From Inhella gelatinilytica (GTDB taxonomy: Bacteria; Pseudomonadota; Gammaproteobacteria; Burkholderiales; Burkholderiaceae_C), in contig NZ_JAEDAL010000002.1 in NCBI RefSeq assembly GCF_016093295.1, positions 124,001 through 188,000 on the forward strand: a DNA stretch of 64,000 nucleotides, read 5' to 3'. The translations under genes and the position numbers were made by a program. Below the pieces are notes generated by a model that had not been told where the DNA came from, searched no databases, and saw only the letters and a list, made by a program, of their open reading frames with translations. Shown in pieces: positions 15,543 through 24,447 of this stretch (positions are counted from its first letter, which is position 1; each line of letters starts with the position of its first letter).

Positions 15543-16391
15543 ATGTTTGCCTACCGCCACGCCTTTCACGCCGGGAACCACGCCGATGTCCTCAAGCATC
15601 TGGTTCTGGTTCATTTGTTGCAACATTTGAACCAAAAGGAAAAGGGCTACCGCGTAATCGACACGCACGCGGGCACGGGCGGGTATTCGCTGCGCAGCGT
15701 CGAGGCCAACAAAAAGTTGGAGTGGGTGGACGGCATCGGTCGCCTGTGGGAGCGGCAGGATTTGCCCAAAGGCGTCGCTGCGTATTTGGACCAGGTTGAA
15801 GTCTTCAATGGCCCGGGGGTCCTCAAGCAGGTGCCCGGTTCCCCCAGCCTGATCCGCCAACTGCTCAGACCCCAGGACGAGCTGCACGCCTTTGAGATGC
15901 AACCGCAGGACATGCGCTCACTGGAGAAATTGATGGCGGACGACAAGCGCGTCAAGGTGCACTTGAGTGACGGCTTCAATGGACTCAAGCCCCTGCTGCC
16001 GCCACCCACCCGCCGGGGGCTGGTGCTGATGGATCCGCCTTATGAAATCAAGACGGACTACACGCGGGTGTTGGGTTCGGTGCGCGAAATCCTGACCCGT
16101 TTTCCCGATGCCGTGGTGGCGGTGTGGATTCCGCAAGTCCAGTTGGTGGAGGCGCAGCAGCTGCCGCAGCGCTTGCGCAATGCGGTGCAGGGGGTGGTGA
16201 AGAAAGGTTGGCTGGATGCCCAACTCACGGTGGCACCTGCGCAAGGCGGCGGGTTCGGCCTGATGGGAAGCCACATGTTTGTGGCCAACCCGCCCCACAC
16301 CCTGGGCACGTTGTTGGCGGAGGAACTGCCCTGGCTGGCCAGCGCGATGGCGCAGTTCCCCGGCGCCAAGGGTCAGTTATTGGCCGGGTGA
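15543..16391 (+). CDS. rlmJ: RlmJ, 23S rRNA (adenine-2030-N6)-methyltransferase
   Basis: This is a 282-residue cytoplasmic SAM-dependent methyltransferase that modifies A2030 of 23S rRNA. The N-terminus MFAYRHAFHAGNHADVLKH is diagnostic for RlmJ. The SAM-binding loop DTHAGTGGY lies near residue 40, and the DPPY catalytic motif of N6-adenine methyltransferases is near residue 164. Length is normal. The 3' end overlaps the convergent glycine-zipper gene by 15 bases, with no room for a terminator between them. Confidence 0.96.
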   Translation: MFAYRHAFHAGNHADVLKHLVLVHLLQHLNQKEKGYRVIDTHAGTGGYSLRSVEANKKLEWVDGIGRLWERQDLPKGVAAYLDQVEVFNGPGVLKQVPGSPSLIRQLLRPQDELHAFEMQPQDMRSLEKLMADDKRVKVHLSDGFNGLKPLLPPPTRRGLVLMDPPYEIKTDYTRVLGSVREILTRFPDAVVAVWIPQVQLVEAQQLPQRLRNAVQGVVKKGWLDAQLTVAPAQGGGFGLMGSHMFVANPPHTLGTLLAEELPWLASAMAQFPGAKGQLLAG

Positions 16392-16892
16392 GGGCGCCGG
16401 ACGGGTGGCTTCTGGGGCCACGGGTGCCAGCGCGCGGGTGACACGCGCACTGCGGCCTTGGTGAATCAGCATCACGGCATCGCCTGGTGCAAAGCGCTCT
16501 TCGCCCGTTGACTGCACGATCGCGATGCGTTCGCCATTGCGCAGCTGGATGATGAGTTCAACCCCTTGGTGCTGGCCCGAGTCACGTTCGATGGCACTGC
16601 CAATCACGCCACCCAGGAGCGCGCCCAGGGCACCGAAGGCCAGCGATTCGCGATGGCCGCCGACGGAGGACCCCGCCACGCCACCCACGATGGCGCCGGT
16701 CATCGTGCCTGCTCCGGTCGGTTGGGCTTGCAGGCGAACGGCCCGCACCGAAATCACCGTGCCTTCTTGAACCTGCGCCACCCGGGCCACTTCGCCGCGA
16801 TAGCGGGTGTCGGCATGGTGGTGGACGGCACAGCCTGACAACAGGGCGGCAATCAAGACGGTCAGGCTCAGGCGTGGTGCGAACGATGGCAT
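16377..16892 (-). CDS. Glycine-zipper 2TM lipoprotein (SlyB-like)
   Basis: This is a 171-residue predicted outer-membrane lipoprotein. The signal peptide ends in LSGC (Cys21). Residues about 75-115 form a glycine-zipper hairpin (GAIVGGVAGSSVGG, then GALGALLGGVIGSA), as in SlyB/OsmB-type envelope proteins. The C-terminal part is a small beta-rich domain ending in a Pro/Ala tail. GGGGAG lies upstream of the ATG. The exact role is unknown; homologues are linked to envelope integrity. Its 3' end overlaps rlmJ. Confidence 0.85.
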   Translation of the reverse strand: MPSFAPRLSLTVLIAALLSGCAVHHHADTRYRGEVARVAQVQEGTVISVRAVRLQAQPTGAGTMTGAIVGGVAGSSVGGHRESLAFGALGALLGGVIGSAIERDSGQHQGVELIIQLRNGERIAIVQSTGEERFAPGDAVMLIHQGRSARVTRALAPVAPEATRPAPSPGQ

Positions 16893-17075
16893 AGAAACTC
16901 CCCAGAGTGAGAGGGACTCAACGACGGGTGCCGGGCGTGGGTTGACCGCTGGGGCGCCGCTCGTGCGGAAAAAACTGCGGGTTCCCCCGGTCTTTCCCGG
17001 GGCTGGATTAGAGGCGATTCCCCAGAGGTGGCGCGAATTTGTCCTTGCCGGCGGGGTGCAATGCGCCAAAAATAG

Positions 17076-17089
17076 AACGACCGTTCGTT
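17076..17089. promoter_or_regulatory. TetR-type operator upstream of the fad regulator
   Basis: AACGA-CCGT-TCGTT is an inverted repeat with 5-base arms, embedded in AATAG..TTTTATT. It lies 31 bases before the ATG of the TetR gene and just upstream of a possible -10 (TATTCT, 17091-17096). Position and shape suit autorepression and control of the acyl-CoA dehydrogenase operon. Confidence 0.65.
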
Positions 17090-17120
17090 TTATTCTGTGT
17101 CCGCAAAGTTGAACATCTCC

Positions 17121-17819
17121 ATGGCCTCTCGTCCCACCTCCGCATTGGCTTCCGCCCCCGACCGCCGGGTGGCTGCGCCTTTGCAAAAGGGGCAGCAAAC
17201 GCGGGCGGCCATCTTGGATGCCGCCCTGAGCCAAGCGGCCCATGTGGGTCTGGAGGGGCTTTCGATAGGCGCGCTGGCGGATTTGATTGGCATGAGCAAG
17301 TCGGGTGTGTTCGCCCACTTCGGCTCGCGCGAAGAGTTGCAGATTGCCGTGGTGGCCGAATACCACCAGCGCTTTGAAGAAGAAGTGTTTTTTCCCGCCA
17401 TCCGGCAAGCGCGCGGTCTGCCCCGATTGCGGGCGATGTTTCAGCGCTGGGTGCGTCAGGTGGCTGTCGAACTCGAAAGCGGCTGCATTTACATCAGTGG
17501 CGCCGTTGAGTTTGACGACCGTCCCGGCCCGGTGCGCGATGCCCTGGTCACCATGGTCAAGGCGTGGCATGCCGCCTTGCAAAAGGCCATTGAATTGGCC
17601 CGCGATGAAGGGCACCTGGCGAGCGAGTGCGATGTGCCCCAAGTCCTCTTCGAACTTCACGGCCTGATTCTTTCCCTGCACCACGACGCGCGTTTCTTGC
17701 GCAGCGAGGGCGCACTGGATCGGGCTGCGCGTGGTTTCGACCGCGTGATTCAGTCTTGCATCACCCCGGCCGGAATGGCCGCCGAACCCGCGGCGCCTGC
17801 GCGCCGCAAGTCCCGCTGA
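17121..17819 (+). CDS. TetR-family regulator of the beta-oxidation operon
   Basis: This is a 232-residue DNA-binding regulator. The helix-turn-helix is at about residues 30-65 (LSIGALADLIGMSKSGVFAHF), and the C-terminal part is a ligand-binding helical domain. It is the first gene of the fad cluster, with the acyl-CoA dehydrogenase 28 bases downstream. By analogy with betaproteobacterial FadR/PsrA-type TetR proteins it probably senses acyl-CoA and represses this operon. I chose the ATG at 17121; a GTG at 17097 would add eight residues but lies very close to the operator. Confidence 0.85.
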   Translation: MASRPTSALASAPDRRVAAPLQKGQQTRAAILDAALSQAAHVGLEGLSIGALADLIGMSKSGVFAHFGSREELQIAVVAEYHQRFEEEVFFPAIRQARGLPRLRAMFQRWVRQVAVELESGCIYISGAVEFDDRPGPVRDALVTMVKAWHAALQKAIELARDEGHLASECDVPQVLFELHGLILSLHHDARFLRSEGALDRAARGFDRVIQSCITPAGMAAEPAAPARRKSR

Positions 17820-17847
17820 TTCCCCGACACCCCTCAAGGAGACCACC

Positions 17848-19638
17848 ATGCCCAGCTATACCCCGCCTCTGCGCGACATGCAGTTTGTGTTGCACGAAGT
17901 GCTGAACGTGGTGGATGAGCTCAAGATGCTGCCGCCCTATGCGGACATCGATGCCGACACCATCAACGCCGTTCTGGAAGAAGGCGGCAAGTTCTGCGCC
18001 GAGGTCATCACACCGATCAACCTCAGTGGCGACAAAGAGGGCTGCCAGCTCGACAAGACCACCCACGAGGTCACCACGCCCAAGGGCTTCAAGGAGGCCT
18101 ACCAGACTTATGTGGACGGCGGCTGGCCCGCGCTGGCCTGCGACCCCGCCTACGGAGGCCAGGGCCTGCCCCTGCTGGTGAACCAGTTCTTCTACGAGAT
18201 GCTCAACAGCGCCAACCAGGCCTGGACCATGTACCCGGGCCTGAGCCATGGCGCCTACGAGTGCCTGCACGCGCACGGCACGGAGGAGCAAAAACAGCTC
18301 TACCTGACCAAGCTGACGAGCGGGCAGTGGACGGGCACCATGTGCCTGACCGAACCGCACTGCGGCACGGACTTGGGCCTGTTGCGCACCAAGGCCGAGC
18401 CGGTGGGCGATGGCACCTACAAGATCACCGGCGGCAAGATCTTCATCAGCGCGGGCGAGCACCAGCTTGCCGAAAACATCGTCCACCTGGTGCTGGCGCG
18501 CTTGCCGGATGCCCCGGCGGGCAGCAAAGGCATTTCGCTCTTCATCGTGCCCAAGTTCCTGCCCAACGCGGACGGTTCACTGGGTGCGCGCAATCCCATC
18601 TTCTGCTCGGGGCTGGAGCACAAGATGGGCATCCACGCCAACTCCACCTGCCAAATGACGCTGGATGGCGCCATTGGCACGATGGTGGGCCAACCCAACA
18701 AGGGCCTGGCCGCCATGTTCGTGATGATGAACACCGCGCGTTTGGGTGTGGGCAATCAGTCGCTGGGCCTGACCGAGGTGGCCTACCAAAACGCCGTGGC
18801 CTACGCCAAAGACCGGCTGCAGATGCGTTCGCTCTCCGGTCCCAAGGCACCGGACAAACCGGCCGACCCCATCATCGTGCACCCCGATGTGCGCAAGATG
18901 CTGCTCACCGCCCGGGCCTACGCCGAGGGTGCCCGCTGCCTGCAGGCCTACACCGTGCTGCAGGCGGACAAGTCCATCAGCAGCGATGACGAAGACGAGC
19001 GCAAGGAAGCCGAGGCCGAACTGGCGCTCTTGACGCCGATCATCAAGGCCTTCATTACCGACAACGGCTGGATCGCCACCAGCCATTGCATGCAGGTGTA
19101 CGGCGGCCATGGCTTCATCCACGAGTGGGGCATGGAGCAGTTCGTGCGCGACTCGCGCATCAACATGCTGTACGAGGGCACCAACACCATCCAATCGCTC
19201 GACCTGCTGGGCCGCAAGGTGCTGGGCAACAACGGCGCCACCCTGAAGAAGTTCGGTAAAAAGATTGCCGCCTTTATCGAGGAAGAGGGCACCAACGAGG
19301 CCATGCAGGAGTTCGTCAACCCGCTGGCCGACTTGGGCGACAAGGTCAACAAGCTGACGCAAGAAATCGGCATGAAGGCCTTCGGTAACCCCGACGAAGT
19401 CGGCGCGGCGGCCGTGGACTACCTGCGCGTGGTCGGCCACATGACCTTTGCCTACTTCTTTGCCCGCATGGCCAAGGTGGCCTTGGAAAAGGAGGCTTCC
19501 GGTGATCCCTTCTACCGTGCCAAACTGGCCACGGCCCGTTTCTACTTCGCCAAGCTGCTGCCCGAAACGGCCAGCCTGATCCGCACCTGCCGGGCGGGCC
19601 TGAAGCCGCTGATGGAAATGGACGAAGCCCTGTTCTGA
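17848..19638 (+). CDS. Acyl-CoA dehydrogenase (FadE-like, with C-terminal domain)
   Basis: This 596-residue FAD enzyme performs the first step of beta-oxidation, introducing a trans-2 double bond into acyl-CoA. The N-terminal, central and C-terminal ACAD domains are followed by a further helical domain (from about residue 460) seen in bacterial long-chain dehydrogenases. MCLTEPHCGTD is the FAD/substrate motif near residue 165. The catalytic glutamate lies in MLYEGTNTIQ near residue 448. AAGGAGACCACC precedes the ATG. It is the first enzyme of the operon behind the TetR gene. Confidence 0.93.
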   Translation: MPSYTPPLRDMQFVLHEVLNVVDELKMLPPYADIDADTINAVLEEGGKFCAEVITPINLSGDKEGCQLDKTTHEVTTPKGFKEAYQTYVDGGWPALACDPAYGGQGLPLLVNQFFYEMLNSANQAWTMYPGLSHGAYECLHAHGTEEQKQLYLTKLTSGQWTGTMCLTEPHCGTDLGLLRTKAEPVGDGTYKITGGKIFISAGEHQLAENIVHLVLARLPDAPAGSKGISLFIVPKFLPNADGSLGARNPIFCSGLEHKMGIHANSTCQMTLDGAIGTMVGQPNKGLAAMFVMMNTARLGVGNQSLGLTEVAYQNAVAYAKDRLQMRSLSGPKAPDKPADPIIVHPDVRKMLLTARAYAEGARCLQAYTVLQADKSISSDDEDERKEAEAELALLTPIIKAFITDNGWIATSHCMQVYGGHGFIHEWGMEQFVRDSRINMLYEGTNTIQSLDLLGRKVLGNNGATLKKFGKKIAAFIEEEGTNEAMQEFVNPLADLGDKVNKLTQEIGMKAFGNPDEVGAAAVDYLRVVGHMTFAYFFARMAKVALEKEASGDPFYRAKLATARFYFAKLLPETASLIRTCRAGLKPLMEMDEALF

Positions 19639-19645
19639 AACCTCG

Positions 19646-19662
19646 CCCCAGCCGTGCTGGGG
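19646..19662 (+). terminator. Hairpin after the acyl-CoA dehydrogenase gene
   Basis: CCCCAGC (19646-19652) and GCTGGGG (19656-19662) form a perfect 7-bp stem with a CGT loop, followed by TTCTTT. This is a short rho-independent terminator or an attenuator that would lower expression of the following genes relative to the dehydrogenase. Confidence 0.6.
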
Positions 19663-19679
19663 TTCTTTCGGGAGATGCC

Positions 19680-20117
19680 ATGAAAGTCTTGATGGCCGCG
19701 CTGGCGCTGGGGGGGATGACCGCCGCAGCGTGGGCGCAGCAGACCCCCGCCGGGCTGTGGCGGACGATTGACGACGATGGCAAGACCGTCAAGTCCCACG
19801 TTCGCATTCAAGAACAGAGCGGGGTCTATTCCGCGGTGGTCGAAAAAGTACTCGACCCCAAAGCGCCCCCCAACGCCAAATGTGACCTGTGCAAGGACGA
19901 CCGCAAGGACAAACCCATCGTGGGGCTAGAGATCATGCGGGGCGTCAAAGCCGATGGTGAGGGCGTGTGGGCCGGCGGCGAAATTTTGGATCCCGATGAC
20001 GGCAAAACCTACCGGGTGCGCCTCAAGCCGCTGGAAGGCGGCAAGCGTTTGGAAGTTCGGGGCTACATCGGTGCCCCGTTGTTTGGCCGCAGCCAGACCT
20101 GGCAACGCCTCGAATGA
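19680..20117 (+). CDS. Exported DUF2147 family protein
   Basis: This is a 145-residue exported protein with a Sec signal peptide (residues 1-19, ending WAQ). GLWRTIDDDGKTVKSHVRI and the later G-IL-DPDDGKTYR pattern match DUF2147, a small beta-barrel domain common in beta-oxidation and envelope gene neighbourhoods. A Cys pair (KCDLCKDD, near residue 65) could form a disulfide. GGGAG lies upstream of the ATG. The gene lies between acyl-CoA dehydrogenase and the FadB-like gene; function in fatty acid use is suggested only by context. Confidence 0.82.
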   Translation: MKVLMAALALGGMTAAAWAQQTPAGLWRTIDDDGKTVKSHVRIQEQSGVYSAVVEKVLDPKAPPNAKCDLCKDDRKDKPIVGLEIMRGVKADGEGVWAGGEILDPDDGKTYRVRLKPLEGGKRLEVRGYIGAPLFGRSQTWQRLE

Positions 20118-20137
20118 TTGACAAGCAAGGAAGCAAG

Positions 20138-22534
20138 ATGAGTCGATTCCAAGTTCGTAAAGTCGCCGTGCTCGGTGCCGGCGTGATGGGGGCGCAAATT
20201 GCGGCCCATCTGGTCAACGTCAAAGTGCCCGTGGTGCTCTTTGACCTGCCGGCCAAAGAAGGCCCCAAGAACGGCATCGTTCAAAAGGCTGTCGACAACC
20301 TGAAAAAGCTCAAGCCCTCGCCGCTGGGCGACAGCGCCGATGCCGGCCGGATCCAACAGGCCAACTACGAAGAGCACTTGGAGCAACTCAAGGATTGCGA
20401 CCTCATCATCGAGGCGATTGCCGAGCGCATGGACTGGAAGCTGGATCTGTACACCAAGATCGCTCCGTTCGTCGCCCCGCACGCCATCGTGGCCTCCAAC
20501 ACCTCGGGCCTGTCCATCACCAAGCTCAGCGATGTGCTGCCGGAAGAAATCAAGCCGCGCTTTTGCGGCATCCATTTCTTCAACCCGCCGCGCTACATGT
20601 ACCTGGTGGAGTTGATCCCCACCGCCGCCACACGCCCGGAGATCATTGACCAGCTTGAGGCCTTCGTCACCACCAGCGTGGGCAAGGGCGTCGTGCGCGC
20701 CAAGGACACGCCGAATTTCGTCGCCAACCGCGTGGGCGTGGCCGGCATGATGGCCACCATGATCGAAGCGGAGAAGTTCGGTCTCAGCTACGACGTGGTG
20801 GACGACCTGACCGGCAAGAAGCTGGGCCGGGCCAGCTCGGGCACCTTCCGCACCGCCGACGTGGTGGGCCTGGATACCATGGCCCACGTGATGAAGACTA
20901 TGCAGGACAACCTGCAAGCCGACCCCTTCTACGCCTGCTACGCCACGCCCAAGGTGCTGGCCGCGTTGATCGAAAAGGGCGCCCTGGGCCAGAAGACCAA
21001 GGCGGGCTTCTTCAAGAAGGACGGCAAGGCCATCTTGCGCTTGGACCCGGCCACCGGCGAGTACGTGCCGGCGGGCAAGAAGGGCGACGAGATCGTGGCC
21101 CGCATGCTCAAGAAGCCCACCGCCGACCGGCTCAAGCTGCTGCGCGAGTCGACCAACCCGCAGGCCCAGTTCCTGTGGTCCATCCTGCGCGACAGCTTCC
21201 ATTACTGCGCCGTGCACCTGGCGGACATCGCCGACACCGCGCGCGAAGTGGACTTCGCCATGCGCTGGGGCTTCGGCAACCAAAAGGGCCCGTTCGAGCT
21301 GTGGCAAGAAGCCGGCTGGACGCAGGTGGCCCAGTGGATTGCCGAGGACATCGCCGCGGGCAAAGCCTTGTGCAATGCCCCGCTGCCGGCCTGGGTGACC
21401 GAAGGCCCCGTGGCTGCAGCCGGTGGCGTGCACACGCCCGAGGGCTCGTGGAGCGCCGCCGAGGGCCAGTTCAAGCCGCGTGCCGATCTGCCGGTCTATG
21501 CCCGCCAGCACTTCCCCGAAAGCCTCGTGGGCAGTGGCGCGGCCGATCCGCTCAAGAGCGGCACCGAGCTCTTCAAGAACGACGAGGTGCGGGTCTGGAC
21601 GCTGGATGGCGAGGTGGTGATCGCCTCCATCACCGCCAAGCTGCACCTGATCAGCCCCGCGGTGACCGAGGGTTTGCTCAAGGCCGTCGAGCTGGCCGAA
21701 GCGAGCTACAAGGGCCTGGTGATTTGGAGCCCGGACGACGTGTTCTCGGCGGGCGCCAACCTGGAAAGCCTGATGCCCGTGTTCATGAAGCACGGCTCCA
21801 AGGGCATTGCCCCGGAAGAGAAGAAGCTGCAGGACGCCATGCTGCGCATCCGCTACGCCAACGTGCCGGTGGTGGCCGCCATGCGCGGCCTGGCCTTGGG
21901 CGGGGGCTGTGAGCTGGCCGTGCACTGTGCGCGCCGCGTGGCCCACGTCGAAAGCTATGTGGGCCTGGTGGAAGTGGGCGTGGGCTTGCTGCCCGGCGCG
22001 GGGGGCCTGACCTACATCGCGCGCCGTGCGGCCGAGATGGCGGCGGCGGGCAATTCGGGGTCCGACATCCTGGCCTTCTTGAAGGACGGGTTCTTGAGCG
22101 CGGCCACGGCCAAGGTGGCGACCAGCGCCCACGAAGCGCGCAAGATCGGTTACCTGCTGGACAGCGACCTCATCGTGCCGAACAAGGACGAGTTGCTGTT
22201 TGTTGCGCTGACGCAGGCCAAAGCCATGGCCGACTCCGGCTACCGTCCGCCCCACAAAGCGGTGTTCCCGGTGGCGGGCCGCAGTGGCATTGCCAGCATC
22301 AAGGGCCAGGTGGCCAACATGCGCGATGGTGGGTTCGTCAGCCAGCACGACTACCTGCTGGCCAGCCTGATTGCCGATGTGGTCTGCGGGGGGGAGGTCG
22401 AGGCCGGCTCGATGGTGACCGAGGAGTACTTGATGGCGCTGGAACGCAAGCACTTCTGCTCGCTCTTGGACAACCCCAAGACGCAAGAACGCATCATGGG
22501 CATGCTGCAAGACGGCAAGCCGGTGCGCAACTGA
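20138..22534 (+). CDS. FadB-like 3-hydroxyacyl-CoA dehydrogenase / enoyl-CoA hydratase fusion
   Basis: This 798-residue bifunctional enzyme hydrates enoyl-CoA and oxidises 3-hydroxyacyl-CoA in beta-oxidation. The NAD domain comes first (GAGVMGAQIA at about residues 13-22) and the crotonase domain last (from about residue 480), the reverse of E. coli FadB. Catalytic glutamates are kept in GGGCE and GLVEVG. I start at the ATG at 20138 because AAGGAAGCAAG precedes it; an ATG 24 bases upstream overlaps the previous stop. It should act with the thiolase encoded two genes downstream. Confidence 0.93.
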   Translation: MSRFQVRKVAVLGAGVMGAQIAAHLVNVKVPVVLFDLPAKEGPKNGIVQKAVDNLKKLKPSPLGDSADAGRIQQANYEEHLEQLKDCDLIIEAIAERMDWKLDLYTKIAPFVAPHAIVASNTSGLSITKLSDVLPEEIKPRFCGIHFFNPPRYMYLVELIPTAATRPEIIDQLEAFVTTSVGKGVVRAKDTPNFVANRVGVAGMMATMIEAEKFGLSYDVVDDLTGKKLGRASSGTFRTADVVGLDTMAHVMKTMQDNLQADPFYACYATPKVLAALIEKGALGQKTKAGFFKKDGKAILRLDPATGEYVPAGKKGDEIVARMLKKPTADRLKLLRESTNPQAQFLWSILRDSFHYCAVHLADIADTAREVDFAMRWGFGNQKGPFELWQEAGWTQVAQWIAEDIAAGKALCNAPLPAWVTEGPVAAAGGVHTPEGSWSAAEGQFKPRADLPVYARQHFPESLVGSGAADPLKSGTELFKNDEVRVWTLDGEVVIASITAKLHLISPAVTEGLLKAVELAEASYKGLVIWSPDDVFSAGANLESLMPVFMKHGSKGIAPEEKKLQDAMLRIRYANVPVVAAMRGLALGGGCELAVHCARRVAHVESYVGLVEVGVGLLPGAGGLTYIARRAAEMAAAGNSGSDILAFLKDGFLSAATAKVATSAHEARKIGYLLDSDLIVPNKDELLFVALTQAKAMADSGYRPPHKAVFPVAGRSGIASIKGQVANMRDGGFVSQHDYLLASLIADVVCGGEVEAGSMVTEEYLMALERKHFCSLLDNPKTQERIMGMLQDGKPVRN

Positions 22535-22543
22535 GGCTGCGCG

Positions 22544-23053
22544 GTGACTGCTTCTCCCAACCGCATGGCACGCCTGATCGGGCGGTTTAACCGGCTGCCG
22601 GGTGGGGTGGCCCGCGTGGCGCGCAACTGGGCGCTGCACCGGGCCGTGCCCCTTACCGGCACGGCGGCGCTGAACTTTCTGGAGCTCACGCCAGAGCGCT
22701 GCCGCGTCAGCGTGCCCAACCGCAAGCCGGTGCAAAACCACATCAAGGGGGTGCACGCCGCGGCCATGACCTTGGTCGCCGAGACGGCCACGGGCATGGT
22801 GGTGGGCATGAACGTGCGCGACGACTGCCTGCCGCTGTGCAAGGGCCTGCGGGTGCGGTTTCGCAAGCTCAGCCAGGGGGCGCTCACCGCCGTGGCGCAC
22901 CTGGAGCCCGAGCAGCGCGAGCTGCTGTCGCGCGAGACCAAGGGCGAAGTGAATGTGGCGGTCACCGTGACCGATGAAGCCGGCGAGCAGCCGATCGAAT
23001 GTGAATTTGTCTGGGCCTGGGTGCCCAAGAAACCTCAGGCCCCTGCGGCTTGA
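22544..23053 (+). CDS. DUF4442 hotdog-fold thioesterase-like protein
   Basis: This 169-residue protein has the hotdog pattern of the DUF4442/PaaI thioesterase group: a helix region NHIKGVHAAAMTLVAETATG near residue 65, followed by beta strands. An acyl-CoA thioesterase role in the surrounding beta-oxidation operon is plausible. I start at the GTG at 22544, with GAGG seven bases upstream; an ATG at 22565 is possible. It lies ten bases after the FadB-like gene and 16 before the thiolase. Confidence 0.8.
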   Translation: MTASPNRMARLIGRFNRLPGGVARVARNWALHRAVPLTGTAALNFLELTPERCRVSVPNRKPVQNHIKGVHAAAMTLVAETATGMVVGMNVRDDCLPLCKGLRVRFRKLSQGALTAVAHLEPEQRELLSRETKGEVNVAVTVTDEAGEQPIECEFVWAWVPKKPQAPAA

Positions 23054-23069
23054 AGCGAAAGGAATGATC

Positions 23070-24314
23070 ATGAGCAAGCAAGTGCAAGACGCCTACATCG
23101 TCAGCGCCACCCGCCTCCCCATCGGCAAGAGCGGTCGCGGCTACTACAAGAACACCCGGCCGGACGAGATGCTCGTCAAGGTCATGCAGGCCGCCCTGGC
23201 CCAAGCCCCGGGTCTGGACCCGGCGGCCATTGAAGACGCCATCGTGGGCTGCTCCTTCCCCGAGGGCGAGCAGGGCATGAACATCGCCCGCGTCGCCAGC
23301 GTGCTGGCAGGCTGGGGCCACGGCGTGGGCGGCGTCACCATCAACCGCTATTGCGCCTCGGGCATCACCGCCGTGCAAATGGCGGCGGACCGCATCCGTG
23401 TGGGCGAGGCCGATGTGGTCTTTGCCGGCGGGGTGGAGTCCATGTCCATGATCCCCATGGGCGGCAACAAGCCCAGCCTCTCGCCGCTGATTTTTGAGCG
23501 CGACGAGAACCTTGGCGTGGCTTACGGCATGGGTCTGACTGCCGAGCTGGTGGCCAAGAAGTGGGGCATCACCCGTGAAGCGCAAGACGCTTTTGCGGTC
23601 GAGTCCCACCGCCGCGCCGTGGCTGCCATGCAAGCCGGCTACTTCAGCGCCGAGATGACGCCCTTCGAGCTCATCGACCGCACGCCCAACCTGGCCGAGG
23701 GCAGCATCAACGAGAAGCGCCGCGTGGTGTCGCTGGACGAAGGGGCCCGCCCCGACACCAGCCTGGAAGGACTGGCCAAGCTCAAGCCCGTGTTCGCCGC
23801 GCCGAAGGACTCGACCGGCAAACCCACCGGCATGGGCTCGGTAACGGCGGGCAACAGCTCGCAGACCTCTGACGGTTCGGGCGGCTTGTTGCTGGTCAGC
23901 GAAGCCGCGCTCAAGCGCTACAACCTCACCCCGCTGGCCCGCTTCGTCAGCTTCGCCGTGCGCGGCGTGCCGCCGGAAATCATGGGCATCGGCCCCATCG
24001 AAGCCATCCCGGCTGCGCTCAAGATGGCCGGCCTCAAGGCCAGCGACCTGGGCTGGGTGGAACTGAACGAGGCCTTTGCCGCCCAATCCCTGGCCGTGCT
24101 GAACGACCTGGACAGCAAGGGCATCGAACTGGACCGCAGCAAGGTCAACCCCAACGGCGGCGCCATCGCCCTGGGTCACCCGCTGGGGGCAACCGGCGCC
24201 ATCCGCGCCGCCTCGGTCATCCACGGCCTGCGTCGCACGGGCGGCAAGTACGGCATGGTGACCATGTGCGTCGGCGCCGGCCAAGGGGCGGCCGGCATCA
24301 TCGAAATCGTTTGA
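23070..24314 (+). CDS. fadA: Acetyl-CoA acyltransferase (thiolase)
   Basis: This is a 414-residue thiolase that cleaves 3-ketoacyl-CoA to acetyl-CoA and a shortened acyl-CoA. The nucleophilic cysteine is in NRYCASG near residue 93. The catalytic histidine is in GGAIALGHPLGATGA, and the second cysteine is in CVGAGQG near the C-terminus. The ATG at 23070 has AAAGGA six bases away; an in-frame ATG at 23064 is too close to it. It ends the fad operon and is followed by a palindromic element. Confidence 0.94.
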   Translation: MSKQVQDAYIVSATRLPIGKSGRGYYKNTRPDEMLVKVMQAALAQAPGLDPAAIEDAIVGCSFPEGEQGMNIARVASVLAGWGHGVGGVTINRYCASGITAVQMAADRIRVGEADVVFAGGVESMSMIPMGGNKPSLSPLIFERDENLGVAYGMGLTAELVAKKWGITREAQDAFAVESHRRAVAAMQAGYFSAEMTPFELIDRTPNLAEGSINEKRRVVSLDEGARPDTSLEGLAKLKPVFAAPKDSTGKPTGMGSVTAGNSSQTSDGSGGLLLVSEAALKRYNLTPLARFVSFAVRGVPPEIMGIGPIEAIPAALKMAGLKASDLGWVELNEAFAAQSLAVLNDLDSKGIELDRSKVNPNGGAIALGHPLGATGAIRAASVIHGLRRTGGKYGMVTMCVGAGQGAAGIIEIV

Positions 24315-24334
24315 GCCATGCATCTGGCTCCTGC

Positions 24335-24412
24335 GCGACCCGATAGCCGCTTTGTGCTGCTCGCCGTACGGGAGTACGGCTGCGCTGCTCAAGTGACTCT
24401 CGGGCCGCTCGC
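24335..24412. repeat. Long palindromic intergenic element after fadA
   Basis: The centre is a perfect hairpin, GCCGTAC (24363-24369), GGGA, GTACGGC (24374-24380). The flanks are imperfectly symmetric: GTGCTGCTC against TGCGCTGCTC near the centre, and GCGCGACCCGA against TCGGGCCGCTCGC at the edges. The whole looks like a BIME/REP-type structure at the 3' end of the fad operon. No second copy is visible in this window. Confidence 0.55.
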
Positions 24413-24447
24413 GACGCCATCTGCACGACTCAAACTGAGGGATTAGT

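Noticed and set aside
20063-23077. An open frame of about 1000 codons antisense to the FadB-like gene
   Set aside because: No recognisable domain, His/Gly/Arg-rich composition, and a complete enzyme gene lies on the other strand.
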